A stretch of 64,000 nucleotides of DNA, taken from Arthrobacter sp. MN05-02 (GTDB taxonomy: Bacteria; Actinomycetota; Actinomycetes; Actinomycetales; Micrococcaceae). The notes under the pieces are model-generated. The model worked only from the letters and a program-made list of their open reading frames with translations, made no database searches and was not told the DNA's origin. Position numbers and translations under genes: made by a program. Of this stretch, positions 8,030 through 16,024 are shown in pieces. Numbering within the stretch: position 1 is the stretch's first letter; each line of letters opens with the position of its first letter. The stretch is from contig AP018697.1 in NCBI GenBank assembly GCA_004001285.1, positions 1,550,001-1,614,000 on the forward strand, read 5' to 3'.

Positions 8030-9241
8030 ATGAACATCGAAACTATCCAGAAGACACCCCTGCAGGCTCAGACGCCGCAGCGACTGCCATTGCTTACTTT
8101 GGTCGTGCTCGCCGTCATCGGGTTCGTCCTCGTGGCCATGGAGACGATGCCGGCCGGGCTGCTGCCTGTCATCGCGTCCGGCATGGGGACCACCGAGGGG
8201 ACGGTCGGGCTCTTCGTCAGCGCCTACGCCCTCGGCACCGTCGTCGTGACCGTCCCCGCGATCGCCCTGACACGCGGCTTGCGCAGGAAGCCACTCATCC
8301 TTGCCGCGATCGCCGGGCTCATCCTGTCGAACACGGCCACGGCATTCTCCACTGAGGTCACCCTGTCGCTGATCTCGCGTTTCGTCGCCGGCGCTTTCTC
8401 CGGGGTTCTCTGGGGGATGCTCGCCGCCTACGGGCGCCGTATCAGCCCTCCTCGCAACGCCGGCCTGTCCCTGGCCATCGTGTCCACGGGGGCTCCGGTC
8501 GGTTTCGCCCTCGGTACCCCGCTCGGATCGTGGCTGGGCATGACCTTCGACTGGCGCTGGTCCTTCATCGGGCTCAGCCTCGTCGCCGTCGTCGCAGCCT
8601 GCCTCATCGCAACACTCGCCCCCGACGCCAGCGGGCAGGGCCAGGCATCAGGGGCAGCGGGGAAGCTTCCCCTGCGTCAGGTCTTCCAGATACCGGGCAT
8701 CGCGATCATCCTGGCCGTCATCCTCACCTGGATGCTCGCCCACAACACCATCTACACCTACATCTCCCCCTACCTGCGGGCCACGAGCAGCACCCTGTCC
8801 GTGGATGTCCTCCTGCTCATCTTTGGTATCGCCTCCATCGGCGGCGTCATCATTACCGGAGCCCTCCTGGACCGGTACCCCCGCCCTCTCCTGCACACCA
8901 GCGTCGCCCTCTTCATCGCAGCAGGAGCTCTACTTCTGGCAGGAACCAGCTCGACACCGGTCATTGTCATCGCGGCAGTGCTCTGGGGGATCACTTTCGG
9001 CGGTGCTGCCGCGCAACTCCAGGCGGCCCTGACCTCGGTTGGAGGCGAGAACGCAGACGTCGCCAACTCCTTCCTGCCCGTGGCCTTCAACGTCGCCATC
9101 TTCATCGCAGGAATCCTCGGCGCCGCCCTCCTGACCTGCGCCGATGGTCTCGTGCTGCCCGTCATCATGATCGTCTTCGGCGCAATCGCCCTGCTGCTGA
9201 CCATCTACGGACGGCGCACCGCGTTCCGCGCCCACCTCTGA
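8030..9241 (+). CDS. MFS transporter (AraJ/sugar-efflux type)
   Basis: Integral membrane protein of 403 residues with about 12 hydrophobic segments in two sets of six. It contains the A-motif-like loop after TM2 (LTRGLRRKPLILAAI) and the TM5 stretch STGAPVGFALGTPLGSWLG typical of drug/sugar efflux MFS proteins. A GAAAG box precedes the ATG by 6 nt. Within a cluster of oxidoreductases it may export a substrate or product, such as a modified sugar or toxic metabolite. Proton antiport is the expected energy source for the family. Confidence 0.93.
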   Translation: MNIETIQKTPLQAQTPQRLPLLTLVVLAVIGFVLVAMETMPAGLLPVIASGMGTTEGTVGLFVSAYALGTVVVTVPAIALTRGLRRKPLILAAIAGLILSNTATAFSTEVTLSLISRFVAGAFSGVLWGMLAAYGRRISPPRNAGLSLAIVSTGAPVGFALGTPLGSWLGMTFDWRWSFIGLSLVAVVAACLIATLAPDASGQGQASGAAGKLPLRQVFQIPGIAIILAVILTWMLAHNTIYTYISPYLRATSSTLSVDVLLLIFGIASIGGVIITGALLDRYPRPLLHTSVALFIAAGALLLAGTSSTPVIVIAAVLWGITFGGAAAQLQAALTSVGGENADVANSFLPVAFNVAIFIAGILGAALLTCADGLVLPVIMIVFGAIALLLTIYGRRTAFRAHL

Positions 9242-9296
9242 GCCGCAATCCCCTCAAATCCCCTCTCGAGAACCCCTGAAGAGACAAGGAACCATC

Positions 9297-9722
9297 ATGA
9301 GCACGCAGAAGCAGCCCACGACCGCCACCGTGAAAGGGCCTGAGGAATGGTTCACCGGTGACGCGTACTTCAACGCCTACTACACCGGACGGGCCCCGTC
9401 CCGCGTCCGCCTGAACCTTGTTCGCTTCACGCCGGGAGCGCACACTGCCTGGCACCGGCACGCTGTCGGCCAGATCCTCCACGTCACCGAGGGTCGCGGC
9501 TACGTCCAGTCACTTGGTGAGGACCTCGTCGAGCTGCATCCGGGTGACACCGTCTACACGCCGGCGGGGGAGTGGCACTGGCACGGCGCTACCGCGGACA
9601 ACTTCATGTGTCACCTCGCCCTCTGGGAAGCACCCACCAACAGCGGGGATCCCGAAACGGAGTGGGGCGACAAGCTCACCGACGGGCAGTACCCGACCGA
9701 CACCACCCACACCACATCGTGA
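9297..9722 (+). CDS. Small cupin-domain protein
   Basis: Single-domain cupin of 141 residues. The metal-binding motif 1 reads HTAWHRHAVGQILHVTEGRG and motif 2 reads PGDTVYTPAGEWHWHGA, giving the usual His/His/Glu/His set. Such proteins are often found beside AKR, SDR and hydrolase genes in stress clusters, but their reaction is usually unknown. AAGGAA lies before the ATG. The gene follows the MFS gene by 55 nt and precedes a lipoprotein gene by 17 nt, so co-transcription is likely. Confidence 0.92.
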   Translation: MSTQKQPTTATVKGPEEWFTGDAYFNAYYTGRAPSRVRLNLVRFTPGAHTAWHRHAVGQILHVTEGRGYVQSLGEDLVELHPGDTVYTPAGEWHWHGATADNFMCHLALWEAPTNSGDPETEWGDKLTDGQYPTDTTHTTS

Positions 9723-9739
9723 CGAACGGAACGAGGATC

Positions 9740-10240
9740 ATGAAGACCCGACTGAACATCACCGCACCCGTCCTTGCTTTCGGACTTCTGATCACAGCTA
9801 CGGGCTGCTCGACACCCGCTGGCCCGGCAGAAGCCGCATCTACCACCGCCTCCGAAGCCTCGGCTGCGACCGACACGATTATCGGGGAATGGACGATGGC
9901 GACACTTGAGTTCCAGACCGACGGCCAGTTCGAAGAGGTCCCCTTCTCGGGGCAGATCATTTTCACCGAGGCCGGCACCGTCTCCGTCCAGGCCCAGAAC
10001 CCCGACACGAGCGCAGCAGATACGGCTTACACCGTGCAGGGCTACGAGGCGTTCTACGGTGAAGCGGATATCGACGCGGATGCGGGGACGTTCAGCGTCG
10101 ACGTCGAGTCAGCTGCCGCGCGGGACCTCATCGGGCAGACCCTGACCCGTAACTACGAGGTCACCGACGACACCCTCGTCCTCACTCCCGTCAACCCGGC
10201 CGAAGGCTGGCGCGTCACCTATGACCGCGCCGCCCGCTGA
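9740..10240 (+). CDS. Lipoprotein with lipocalin-like domain
   Basis: Predicted exported lipoprotein of 166 residues. The signal is MKTRLNITAPVLAFGLLI with TATGC as probable lipobox; a low-complexity Ala/Ser/Thr linker follows. The domain from about residue 45 starts with IIGEWTMATLEFQ and ends with TLVLTPVNPAEGWRVTYDR, the pattern of the lipocalin-like domain seen in stress-cluster proteins (beta-barrel for a small hydrophobic ligand). The reading frame extends upstream to 9572, but the ATG at 9740 fits the signal peptide and the position after the cupin gene. Function beyond ligand binding is unknown. Confidence 0.82.
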   Translation: MKTRLNITAPVLAFGLLITATGCSTPAGPAEAASTTASEASAATDTIIGEWTMATLEFQTDGQFEEVPFSGQIIFTEAGTVSVQAQNPDTSAADTAYTVQGYEAFYGEADIDADAGTFSVDVESAAARDLIGQTLTRNYEVTDDTLVLTPVNPAEGWRVTYDRAAR

Positions 10241-10305
10241 CGCCCGTCACCTTGAAGTCCCGCACACCGCCTACATACTTCCTGAAACATTCCGAGGAGC
10301 TCCTT

Positions 10306-11073
10306 GTGCCCCAGTCCCAGCGTTTCACCGACAGAGTCGTCTTCATCACCGGCGCCGGAGGCGGTATCGGCCGTGCCACCGCCCTGGCCTTCGCAGCTGA
10401 GGGTGCCCGTGTCGCGGCCACCGACCTGCCCGATGCCGGTCATCAGGAGACGGCACGCATGATCACCGACAACGGCGGGACCGCTCTCGCCCTTGACTGC
10501 GACGTGACGGACAGCCACGACGTAATGGCCACCCTCGATAAGGTCGTTTCGACGTACGGCCGTCTCGACGCGGCCTTCAACAATGCGGGGATCGAGCAGT
10601 CCCACGACACTGTCGCTGAGCTCGACGACGCCGAATGGCATCGCCTGCTCTCGGTGAACCTCACCGGGACGTACCTGTGCATGAAGCACGAAATCAGGTT
10701 CATGCAGGCCGCCGGAGGAGGCACCATCGTGAACACATCCTCAGGGGCAGGAGTCATGGGGATCGCCGGGCAGGCAGCGTACGCCGCGACGAAGCACGCC
10801 ATCATCGGGCTGAGCAAGTCCGCCGCACTGGAGAGCATCAGCGACGGGATCCGCATCAACGTCATCGCGCCCGGGGTCATCGACACCGAAATGATCGAGC
10901 GCGTTTCCGGTGATACCGACGAAGGGCGTCAGGCGATGGTGGACCAGGAACCCATCGGCCGGCTCGGCATGCCCGAGGAGATCGCTTCGGCCGTGCTCTG
11001 GCTCTCCGCCGACGAGAGCGCCTTCGCCGTCGGGCACACCCTCATCGTCGACGGCGGACAGACCGTCGGCTGA
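10306..11073 (+). CDS. SDR-family oxidoreductase (classical)
   Basis: Classical short-chain dehydrogenase of 255 residues. It has TGAGGGIGRATAL (cofactor), NNAG, the catalytic Ser in NTSSGAG, YAATKHA (Tyr and Lys) and a C-terminal HTLIVDGGQTVG. A GTG start at 10306 is chosen because GAGGAG lies 6 nt upstream and the protein then begins just before the first beta strand. The aspartate in AATDLPDAG after beta-2 suggests NAD rather than NADP. The stop overlaps the next gene's ATG by one base. It is a cytoplasmic alcohol/keto oxidoreductase of unknown substrate. Confidence 0.93.
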   Translation: MPQSQRFTDRVVFITGAGGGIGRATALAFAAEGARVAATDLPDAGHQETARMITDNGGTALALDCDVTDSHDVMATLDKVVSTYGRLDAAFNNAGIEQSHDTVAELDDAEWHRLLSVNLTGTYLCMKHEIRFMQAAGGGTIVNTSSGAGVMGIAGQAAYAATKHAIIGLSKSAALESISDGIRINVIAPGVIDTEMIERVSGDTDEGRQAMVDQEPIGRLGMPEEIASAVLWLSADESAFAVGHTLIVDGGQTVG

Positions 11074-11657
11074 TGCGCTCCTATACCCGCCCATCCCGCA
11101 TCCGAACGGTGTCGGCCGCCGCCCTGATGACCACCGTCGGGCTAGCCGGATGCAGCGGAACTCTCGACACGGATCCCGACACCACACCGTCCCTATCTCA
11201 GGAGACCCCCATGGAACCCGCACCCGACTCCGCGCCCGACCAACCCTCGGAGGGATCAACGCCCACAGGAGGATCTGCACCAACCAGCGACACCTCGAGC
11301 GGCAGCACGGTACTCCTGCTGGAGGTTGACGGCTCGACGATCTCCGCGCATGTCGATAGCAGCGCGGTCGCCGCCTCGCTGATGGAGCAGCTCCCACTCA
11401 CCCTGCCCGTTCACGATTTCGGCGGTCAGGAGAAAGTCACCGACCTTCCCGAACCCCTCGATCTCGAAGGCGCACCAGCCGGCAGCGGCGCGGAACCCGG
11501 CATGATCGGCTACTACGCGCCGGACCAACGGCTCATCCTCTACTACGAGCCAGTCGGCTACTACAACGGCATCATTCCCCTGGGTACGTTCGACGACGTG
11601 CCGGTGATCGAGAACCTGCCCGACGGGGCCACCCTCACCATCCGGACTGGCGAGTGA
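11073..11657 (+). CDS. Lipoprotein with cyclophilin-like fold domain
   Basis: Exported lipoprotein of 194 residues. The signal region is SAAALMTTVGLAGC (lipobox LAGC), followed by a Pro/Thr/Ser linker to about residue 75. The C-terminal domain (VLLLEVDGSTISAHVDSSA, DFGGQEKVTDLPEPL, GMIGYYAPDQRLILYYEP) matches the bacterial cyclophilin-like family often found with AKR, SDR and cupin genes. The ATG overlaps the SDR stop (TGATG), so it is translationally coupled. It ends the continuous plus-strand cluster. It is not a true prolyl isomerase as far as can be seen. Confidence 0.87.
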   Translation: MRSYTRPSRIRTVSAAALMTTVGLAGCSGTLDTDPDTTPSLSQETPMEPAPDSAPDQPSEGSTPTGGSAPTSDTSSGSTVLLLEVDGSTISAHVDSSAVAASLMEQLPLTLPVHDFGGQEKVTDLPEPLDLEGAPAGSGAEPGMIGYYAPDQRLILYYEPVGYYNGIIPLGTFDDVPVIENLPDGATLTIRTGE

Positions 11658-11762
11658 GAGCGATCCGCGACAAGGCCCTGTTGCAGCAGGATTCGCCTGC
11701 CAAGGTTGTCCGCTACGTCTCTGACTGATGCAACGGGACTATCAGCACTCCCGACAGCGCGC

Positions 11763-11953
11763 ACGACGGCTACATGACCCGGTCTGGCTGGCTCAGGGCA
11801 TCGAGCCCGGCAGCGACGTCACCGGCAAGTTCCTTCTCCGCTGAACGGTCGAAGACCCATGTGAACGAACTCGTGCACGACGCCCAAGCGCAGGACCGGC
11901 TGCTGGCCTCCTACGCCAAGCAGACCGGCATGCCGTTCCCCGAAGGAAGCTGA
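11763..11953 (+). pseudogene. Remnant of an SDR gene (C-terminal part, frameshifted)
   Basis: Two reading frames carry pieces resembling the end of a retinol-dehydrogenase-like SDR: DPVWLAQGIEPGSDVTGKF in one frame, then VNELVHDAQAQDRLLASYAK in another, ending at TGA 11951. The frame changes near 11845-11860. No start, cofactor motif or ribosome site is present. The 105 bp before it show no recognisable gene. The family assignment rests on short similarity recalled by eye and is tentative. Confidence 0.4.
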
Positions 11954-12012
11954 ACTCCTACCCCAGGCTCACCAGACGAGAGCCACACCGCCCATAGAGA
12001 GGATCGACGACT

Positions 12013-12777
12013 TTGAGCGTCTCACCACACACCGAGCGACGACCCCGCCGCGGCTTTCTGGCCACGGCGGCTGTCCTCGTCGCGGCAGCCCTTGCTTTGC
12101 TCCCGGCATCACCGGCCGCGGCGCACCACGGCTGGGACGGCTTCGAGACCGATGACCTCGTCTACATCGCCGGCACCGTTTCGTCCGACGGGAGCTGGGG
12201 TGATCCGCATTCGCTTTTCGAAGTGGCACTTGATGCCCAGCTCCCGGCCAGCACGCCGGATCTGACGGTCCCCGAGGAGCTGTCGGGCCCGGAAGACCGC
12301 GTCCGGGTCGAAGCCGCTCTCGCGTATGACGGCCCCCACGACGAGCTCGAGGTCATCATCGCTCCGCCGTGGTGGTCGAGTAGCAACGGCTTGGACCGCG
12401 CCCTGGAGGTAGGAGAGCACTTCCAGGGTGTCGGGTACATTAACAGCACCGACGACGGCCTCTTCCGTCCCGTAGCGTTCTGGTACGGAGACGACCAAGC
12501 GCCCGTCAACCAGGTGATCGGCGATACGCTCCCGGTCCGGGCACCTCTACCGGGCGGCACCCAGGCAGGCGACGAGCCTGCCGACGCGCCCTCCGCGGTT
12601 GAGGATCCTGTGGAGATGGACCCTCCGGCAGAGGATGCCGGCAGCATCGATGGCAGCGCATTGGAAACGCAGGTCGTCTGGGTGGTGTTCGGTGCCGCCG
12701 TCGTCATCGCCGTCGTGGGCGGAGTCTTTTACATGCGCAGCCGCACCCGCCAGGACGAACGGAACCCGGATGCCTGA
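12013..12777 (+). CDS. Exported membrane-anchored protein, DUF6152-like
   Basis: Protein of 254 residues. An N-terminal signal peptide (ATAAVLVAAALALLPASPAAA) is cut before AHHGWDGFETDDLVYIAG, which resembles the start of DUF6152-type periplasmic proteins. The C-terminus has a Pro/Glu-rich linker, one transmembrane helix (VVWVVFGAAVVIAVVGGVFY) and a basic tail, so the domain should face outward. The start is TTG at 12013 with GAGAGGA 9 nt upstream. It overlaps the following membrane-protein gene by 8 nt. Function unknown; a metal- or redox-related envelope role is only a guess. Confidence 0.7.
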   Translation: MSVSPHTERRPRRGFLATAAVLVAAALALLPASPAAAHHGWDGFETDDLVYIAGTVSSDGSWGDPHSLFEVALDAQLPASTPDLTVPEELSGPEDRVRVEAALAYDGPHDELEVIIAPPWWSSSNGLDRALEVGEHFQGVGYINSTDDGLFRPVAFWYGDDQAPVNQVIGDTLPVRAPLPGGTQAGDEPADAPSAVEDPVEMDPPAEDAGSIDGSALETQVVWVVFGAAVVIAVVGGVFYMRSRTRQDERNPDA

Positions 12778-13264
12778 ACGGCTTGAACCGATCTTGCGTT
12801 GGCTGCAGGATTCCGCGCTCGGTGATGCCGTGCGCTCCACTCCCTTTATGTATCCGACGCTCGAAAGCCTCCATATCCTCGGGATCGCCGTGCTCGTCGG
12901 ACCGGCCTTCGCCTTCGACCTCCGGCTGCTGGGCGTCGGGCATCGTCTGATACCCGTGGCGAAAGCAGCACGCTATCTCCTGCCGGTCTCCCACCTCGGA
13001 CTTGCCCTCGCAGTCGTCACCGGCATCCTGCTGTTCAGCGCACAGGCCGTCGGCGTCGCTGGCTCCGGCGCTGCACCATGGAAGCTCGGGCTTCTGCTCC
13101 TGGCCGGGCTGAACGCCCTTGTGTTCCACCGCGGCGTCCACCGTCGAGTCGACGAGTGGGCGGACGCCGACGCGACACCAATCGCAGCCCGCATCTCAGC
13201 GGTCGTATCAATGGCGACGTGGACGGGTGTAATCTTCGCAGGGCGATTCCTGGCTTACGTCTAA
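12770..13264 (+). CDS. Membrane protein, DUF6644-like
   Basis: Integral membrane protein of 164 residues with four likely helices: LHILGIAVLVGPAFAFDLRLL, LPVSHLGLALAVVTGILLF, LGLLLLAGLNALVF and ISAVVSMATWTGVIFAGRFL. The His in ESLHILG and other conserved-looking His residues could bind metal or haem. The ATG at 12770 lies inside the end of the preceding gene, which makes a coupled two-gene unit. A longer frame from 12599 is the wrong frame of the upstream gene. No enzymatic function can be named. Confidence 0.8.
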   Translation: MPERLEPILRWLQDSALGDAVRSTPFMYPTLESLHILGIAVLVGPAFAFDLRLLGVGHRLIPVAKAARYLLPVSHLGLALAVVTGILLFSAQAVGVAGSGAAPWKLGLLLLAGLNALVFHRGVHRRVDEWADADATPIAARISAVVSMATWTGVIFAGRFLAYV

Positions 13265-13361
13265 TGGTTCACCCCTACCAAGCGGTACTCTCACGCACTC
13301 GGATACCTCACTGAAGTGCCGATAATCGACCGTCTGTCAGTTTGTCCGGTGCGACCCAGGA

Positions 13362-13799
13362 TCATCCGTTGATCAGGATTGATTGCAGGTTTGTATTGAG
13401 AAGGGTTGCCTCGAGGGATGAGAGCCCATACCGACGAAGATCATTGGCGGATCCCACAGCCGGGCGCGCGGAGGAGAGCAGCACTCGGCCTTGGTTCGTC
13501 AGCTCGAATGGTTGGCGGTTACCCCGGGCCCGTGTGGGCGATCGCGCAATGAGGTTCCGGCTTTCCAGTCCCCTCAGGAGCGTGGCCATGCTTTGGGGCC
13601 GCTCAAAGGTGGTGCGCGCAAGGTCTGCTTGTGTGAGGGAGAGGGCGTCGTCGAGTTGGGCGAGCACACTGAATTGAGTGGGCGTCAGTCCGTAGGCCGC
13701 GAGGACATCAGCGAGGGCTCGCTCGATCTTCCGTGAGGCTCGGATGAGACTCCACATCGCGGTCCTATCGGAATCAGCGGGTGTCGGTTCCTGGAGCAT
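13362..13799 (-). CDS. MarR-family transcriptional regulator
   Basis: Winged-helix regulator of 145 residues. The DNA-binding part reads TPTQFSVLAQLDDALSLTQADLARTTFERPQSM, followed by the wing region GLESRNLIARSPTRARGNRQPFELTNQGR. MarR proteins act as homodimers sensing small molecules. The gene starts 2 nt after the stop of the kinase/mannitol dehydrogenase fusion and is last in the polyol operon, so it is probably co-transcribed. It may control this operon or another target. No terminator is obvious in the 97 bp separating it from the convergent DUF6644-like gene. Confidence 0.88.
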   Translation of the reverse strand: MLQEPTPADSDRTAMWSLIRASRKIERALADVLAAYGLTPTQFSVLAQLDDALSLTQADLARTTFERPQSMATLLRGLESRNLIARSPTRARGNRQPFELTNQGRVLLSSARPAVGSANDLRRYGLSSLEATLLNTNLQSILING

Positions 13800-13801
13800 G
13801 G

Positions 13802-16024
13802 TCAGGCCATCGCGGATACCAGCACCGTGGCGCCTGGCCCGTGGAGTGTTCCGAGGGCTTCGAGGTAGGCGTCGACGAACACGGGCTGGTCAGCCAGATC
13901 GAGAAAGAGGTCGCGTTGCTGGAGGAAAGCGAGGGGGTCCGACCGTGTGCGTGCCGCGGCGGCCGTCACCTGCTCTTTGAGGCGGTCGATGACATCGATG
14001 GGGGTGCCGGCCTCGTCGGTACCTTCGGCGTAGCGGGTCCAGGTCGCGATAATCGCTGCCCCGTAGCGGACGCTTCGTCCGGCGGCTAGGTTCTCGCGGA
14101 TGACCGGGACCAGCCACTTCGGGATGCGGTCCGAGCTTTCAGCACACAACCGGGCGACGGTGTCGCGGACAGCTGCGTTCGAGAACCGCGAAATGAGTTT
14201 GTGGCGGTAGGCGTCGAGGTCCACCCCTGGTACGGGCCGCAGGGTCGGGGTTGCTTCCTTCTCCATGTAGGCCAAGAGGTAGCGGGCGAAGGTGGGGTCC
14301 TGGCAGACGTCGTGGACGAGCCGATATCCGGCGAGGTAGCCGGGGTAGCAGAGGGCCTGGTGGCTGGCGTTGAGCAGCCGCAGCTTCATGAGCTCATACG
14401 GTTCAACGTCTTCCACGAGCTGCGCACCCGCGTCCTCGAAGGCGGGCCGTCCCTGCGCGAAGGAGTCCTCGAGGACCCACTGTTCGAAGTCCTCGCATAC
14501 CACGGGCCAGGCGTCCTCGACGCCGAACTTCTCTCCAATCTGGGCTCGGTCCTGGTCTGTCGTCGCGGGCGTGATCCTGTCCACCATGGAGTTCGGGAAG
14601 GTGACGTTGTCCGCGACCCACGCTGCGAGGTGTGTGTCGCGGCCTTCGGCGAAGGCGGTGAAGACGGCGCGGGCGGTGTCGCCGTTGCTCTGGATGTTGT
14701 CACACGACATGACGGTCAGCCCGGGCAGCCCTCGTTCCCGGCGTCGTGCCAGGGCCTCGGTGGCGAGTCCGAAGACCGAGGCCGGTACGGCGCCCGGTGC
14801 AAGGTCGGCGCGCAGGGCGGGATGGTTTACGTCGACCTCTCCGGTGACGGGATCAATGCAGTACCCGCCCTCGGTGATGGTCATGGAGACGATGCGGACA
14901 CCGGGAGCTGCGATGGTTTCGATGACTGCCTCGGGGTCGTCGGGCGCGAAGAGGTAGTCGACGATGGAGCCGATGATGCGGGCGTTCTGTGTGCCGTCCG
15001 GGCCTTTTTCGACGAGTGTGTAGAGGCCGTTCTGGTTGTCCATGACCTGTTTCATGGCCAGGTCGTGGGGGAGGACGCCGACACCCAGAATCGCCCAGTC
15101 GTGGGCCTGCCCCTGGGACATGAGCCGGTCGAGGTACATGGCCTGGTGGGCGCGGTGGAACCCGCCGACGCCGAAATGAACGATGCCCACGCTGAGCGCC
15201 GAACGGTCGTAAGCGGGCACGGGCAGTTCAGGAGGAAGGGAGGACAATGTTGCGGCTGAGAGCTGGGTCATGGCGCGCCTTTGCGTAGTAGTCAGTAATA
15301 GCCGGTGATGTGGCTGGGTGGATAAGGTGAGCTGCCAGTCGGACAGGTCGAGGATGCGGTCAGCCCGGTGCCGGGTGGCGGTCACGAGTTCGGCGTTCGG
15401 TTCGTCCACGCGCTGCACCCATTCCTCGGCAGCCGCGGGTTCTTTGCCGAACAGGATGTGCCGGGCGACCAGCCGGTGACGGCGTACGTCCGGGTCTACG
15501 TCGATGAACCAGACTTCGTCGAGCTGCTGCCGCGCTTTCCGCCAACCGGGTCCGTCGAGGAGCAGGTAGTTGCCTTCGGTGATCAGCAGGGACGCTGCAG
15601 GTGGGACGGGCAGCGCATTGGCCAGCGGTTGCTCGAGTTCCCGCTCGAAGGCCGGCGCGTAGACGACATGATCAGGCCTGTCCCTGAGCCGGGACAGGAG
15701 GGCCGCGTAGCCGTGGGCGTCGAACGTTTCCGGCGCCCCCTTGCGCTCAAGCAGCCCGAGTCGGGTGAGCGCCTGATCCGCGAGATGGAAACCATCCATG
15801 GGCACCTGCGCGAACGCCCTCGGACTCAGCGCCTGAAGTGCGGCGGCAACCGTGGACTTGCCCGCACCGGGTGCTCCGACGATGCCCAGGAGGGTTCGGC
15901 GGCCGGTCTCCGGTTGGGGAAGCAGGCGCTGGAGCTCGTCGGCGTTCCTGACCCGGATCACTGTGGTTGTGGTACCTCCGGTTCCGACCTCGACTCCTAG
16001 GGGGCCGTTCGCCGCCTGGATCAT
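13802..16024 (-). CDS. mtlK: Fusion: P-loop sugar/nucleoside-type kinase + mannitol 2-dehydrogenase
   Basis: One uninterrupted frame of 740 residues. Residues 1-251 are a uridine-kinase-like P-loop kinase with Walker A GAPGAGKS at 50-57, MDGFHLADQAL and a LLITEGNYLLL strand. Residues 252-740 are a complete polyol dehydrogenase of normal length (489), with NAD motif VHFGVGGFHRAH, NSMVDRITPATTDQD and the catalytic-type KLRLLNASHQALCYPG. The second part should convert mannitol (or arabitol/sorbitol) to a ketose. The two are usually separate genes. Here no stop lies between them, although a Met at 15271 with a weak AAAGGC box could give an independent dehydrogenase. Its start overlaps the fructokinase stop by 4 nt. 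Confidence 0.9.
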   Translation of the reverse strand: MIQAANGPLGVEVGTGGTTTTVIRVRNADELQRLLPQPETGRRTLLGIVGAPGAGKSTVAAALQALSPRAFAQVPMDGFHLADQALTRLGLLERKGAPETFDAHGYAALLSRLRDRPDHVVYAPAFERELEQPLANALPVPPAASLLITEGNYLLLDGPGWRKARQQLDEVWFIDVDPDVRRHRLVARHILFGKEPAAAEEWVQRVDEPNAELVTATRHRADRILDLSDWQLTLSTQPHHRLLLTTTQRRAMTQLSAATLSSLPPELPVPAYDRSALSVGIVHFGVGGFHRAHQAMYLDRLMSQGQAHDWAILGVGVLPHDLAMKQVMDNQNGLYTLVEKGPDGTQNARIIGSIVDYLFAPDDPEAVIETIAAPGVRIVSMTITEGGYCIDPVTGEVDVNHPALRADLAPGAVPASVFGLATEALARRRERGLPGLTVMSCDNIQSNGDTARAVFTAFAEGRDTHLAAWVADNVTFPNSMVDRITPATTDQDRAQIGEKFGVEDAWPVVCEDFEQWVLEDSFAQGRPAFEDAGAQLVEDVEPYELMKLRLLNASHQALCYPGYLAGYRLVHDVCQDPTFARYLLAYMEKEATPTLRPVPGVDLDAYRHKLISRFSNAAVRDTVARLCAESSDRIPKWLVPVIRENLAAGRSVRYGAAIIATWTRYAEGTDEAGTPIDVIDRLKEQVTAAAARTRSDPLAFLQQRDLFLDLADQPVFVDAYLEALGTLHGPGATVLVSAMA

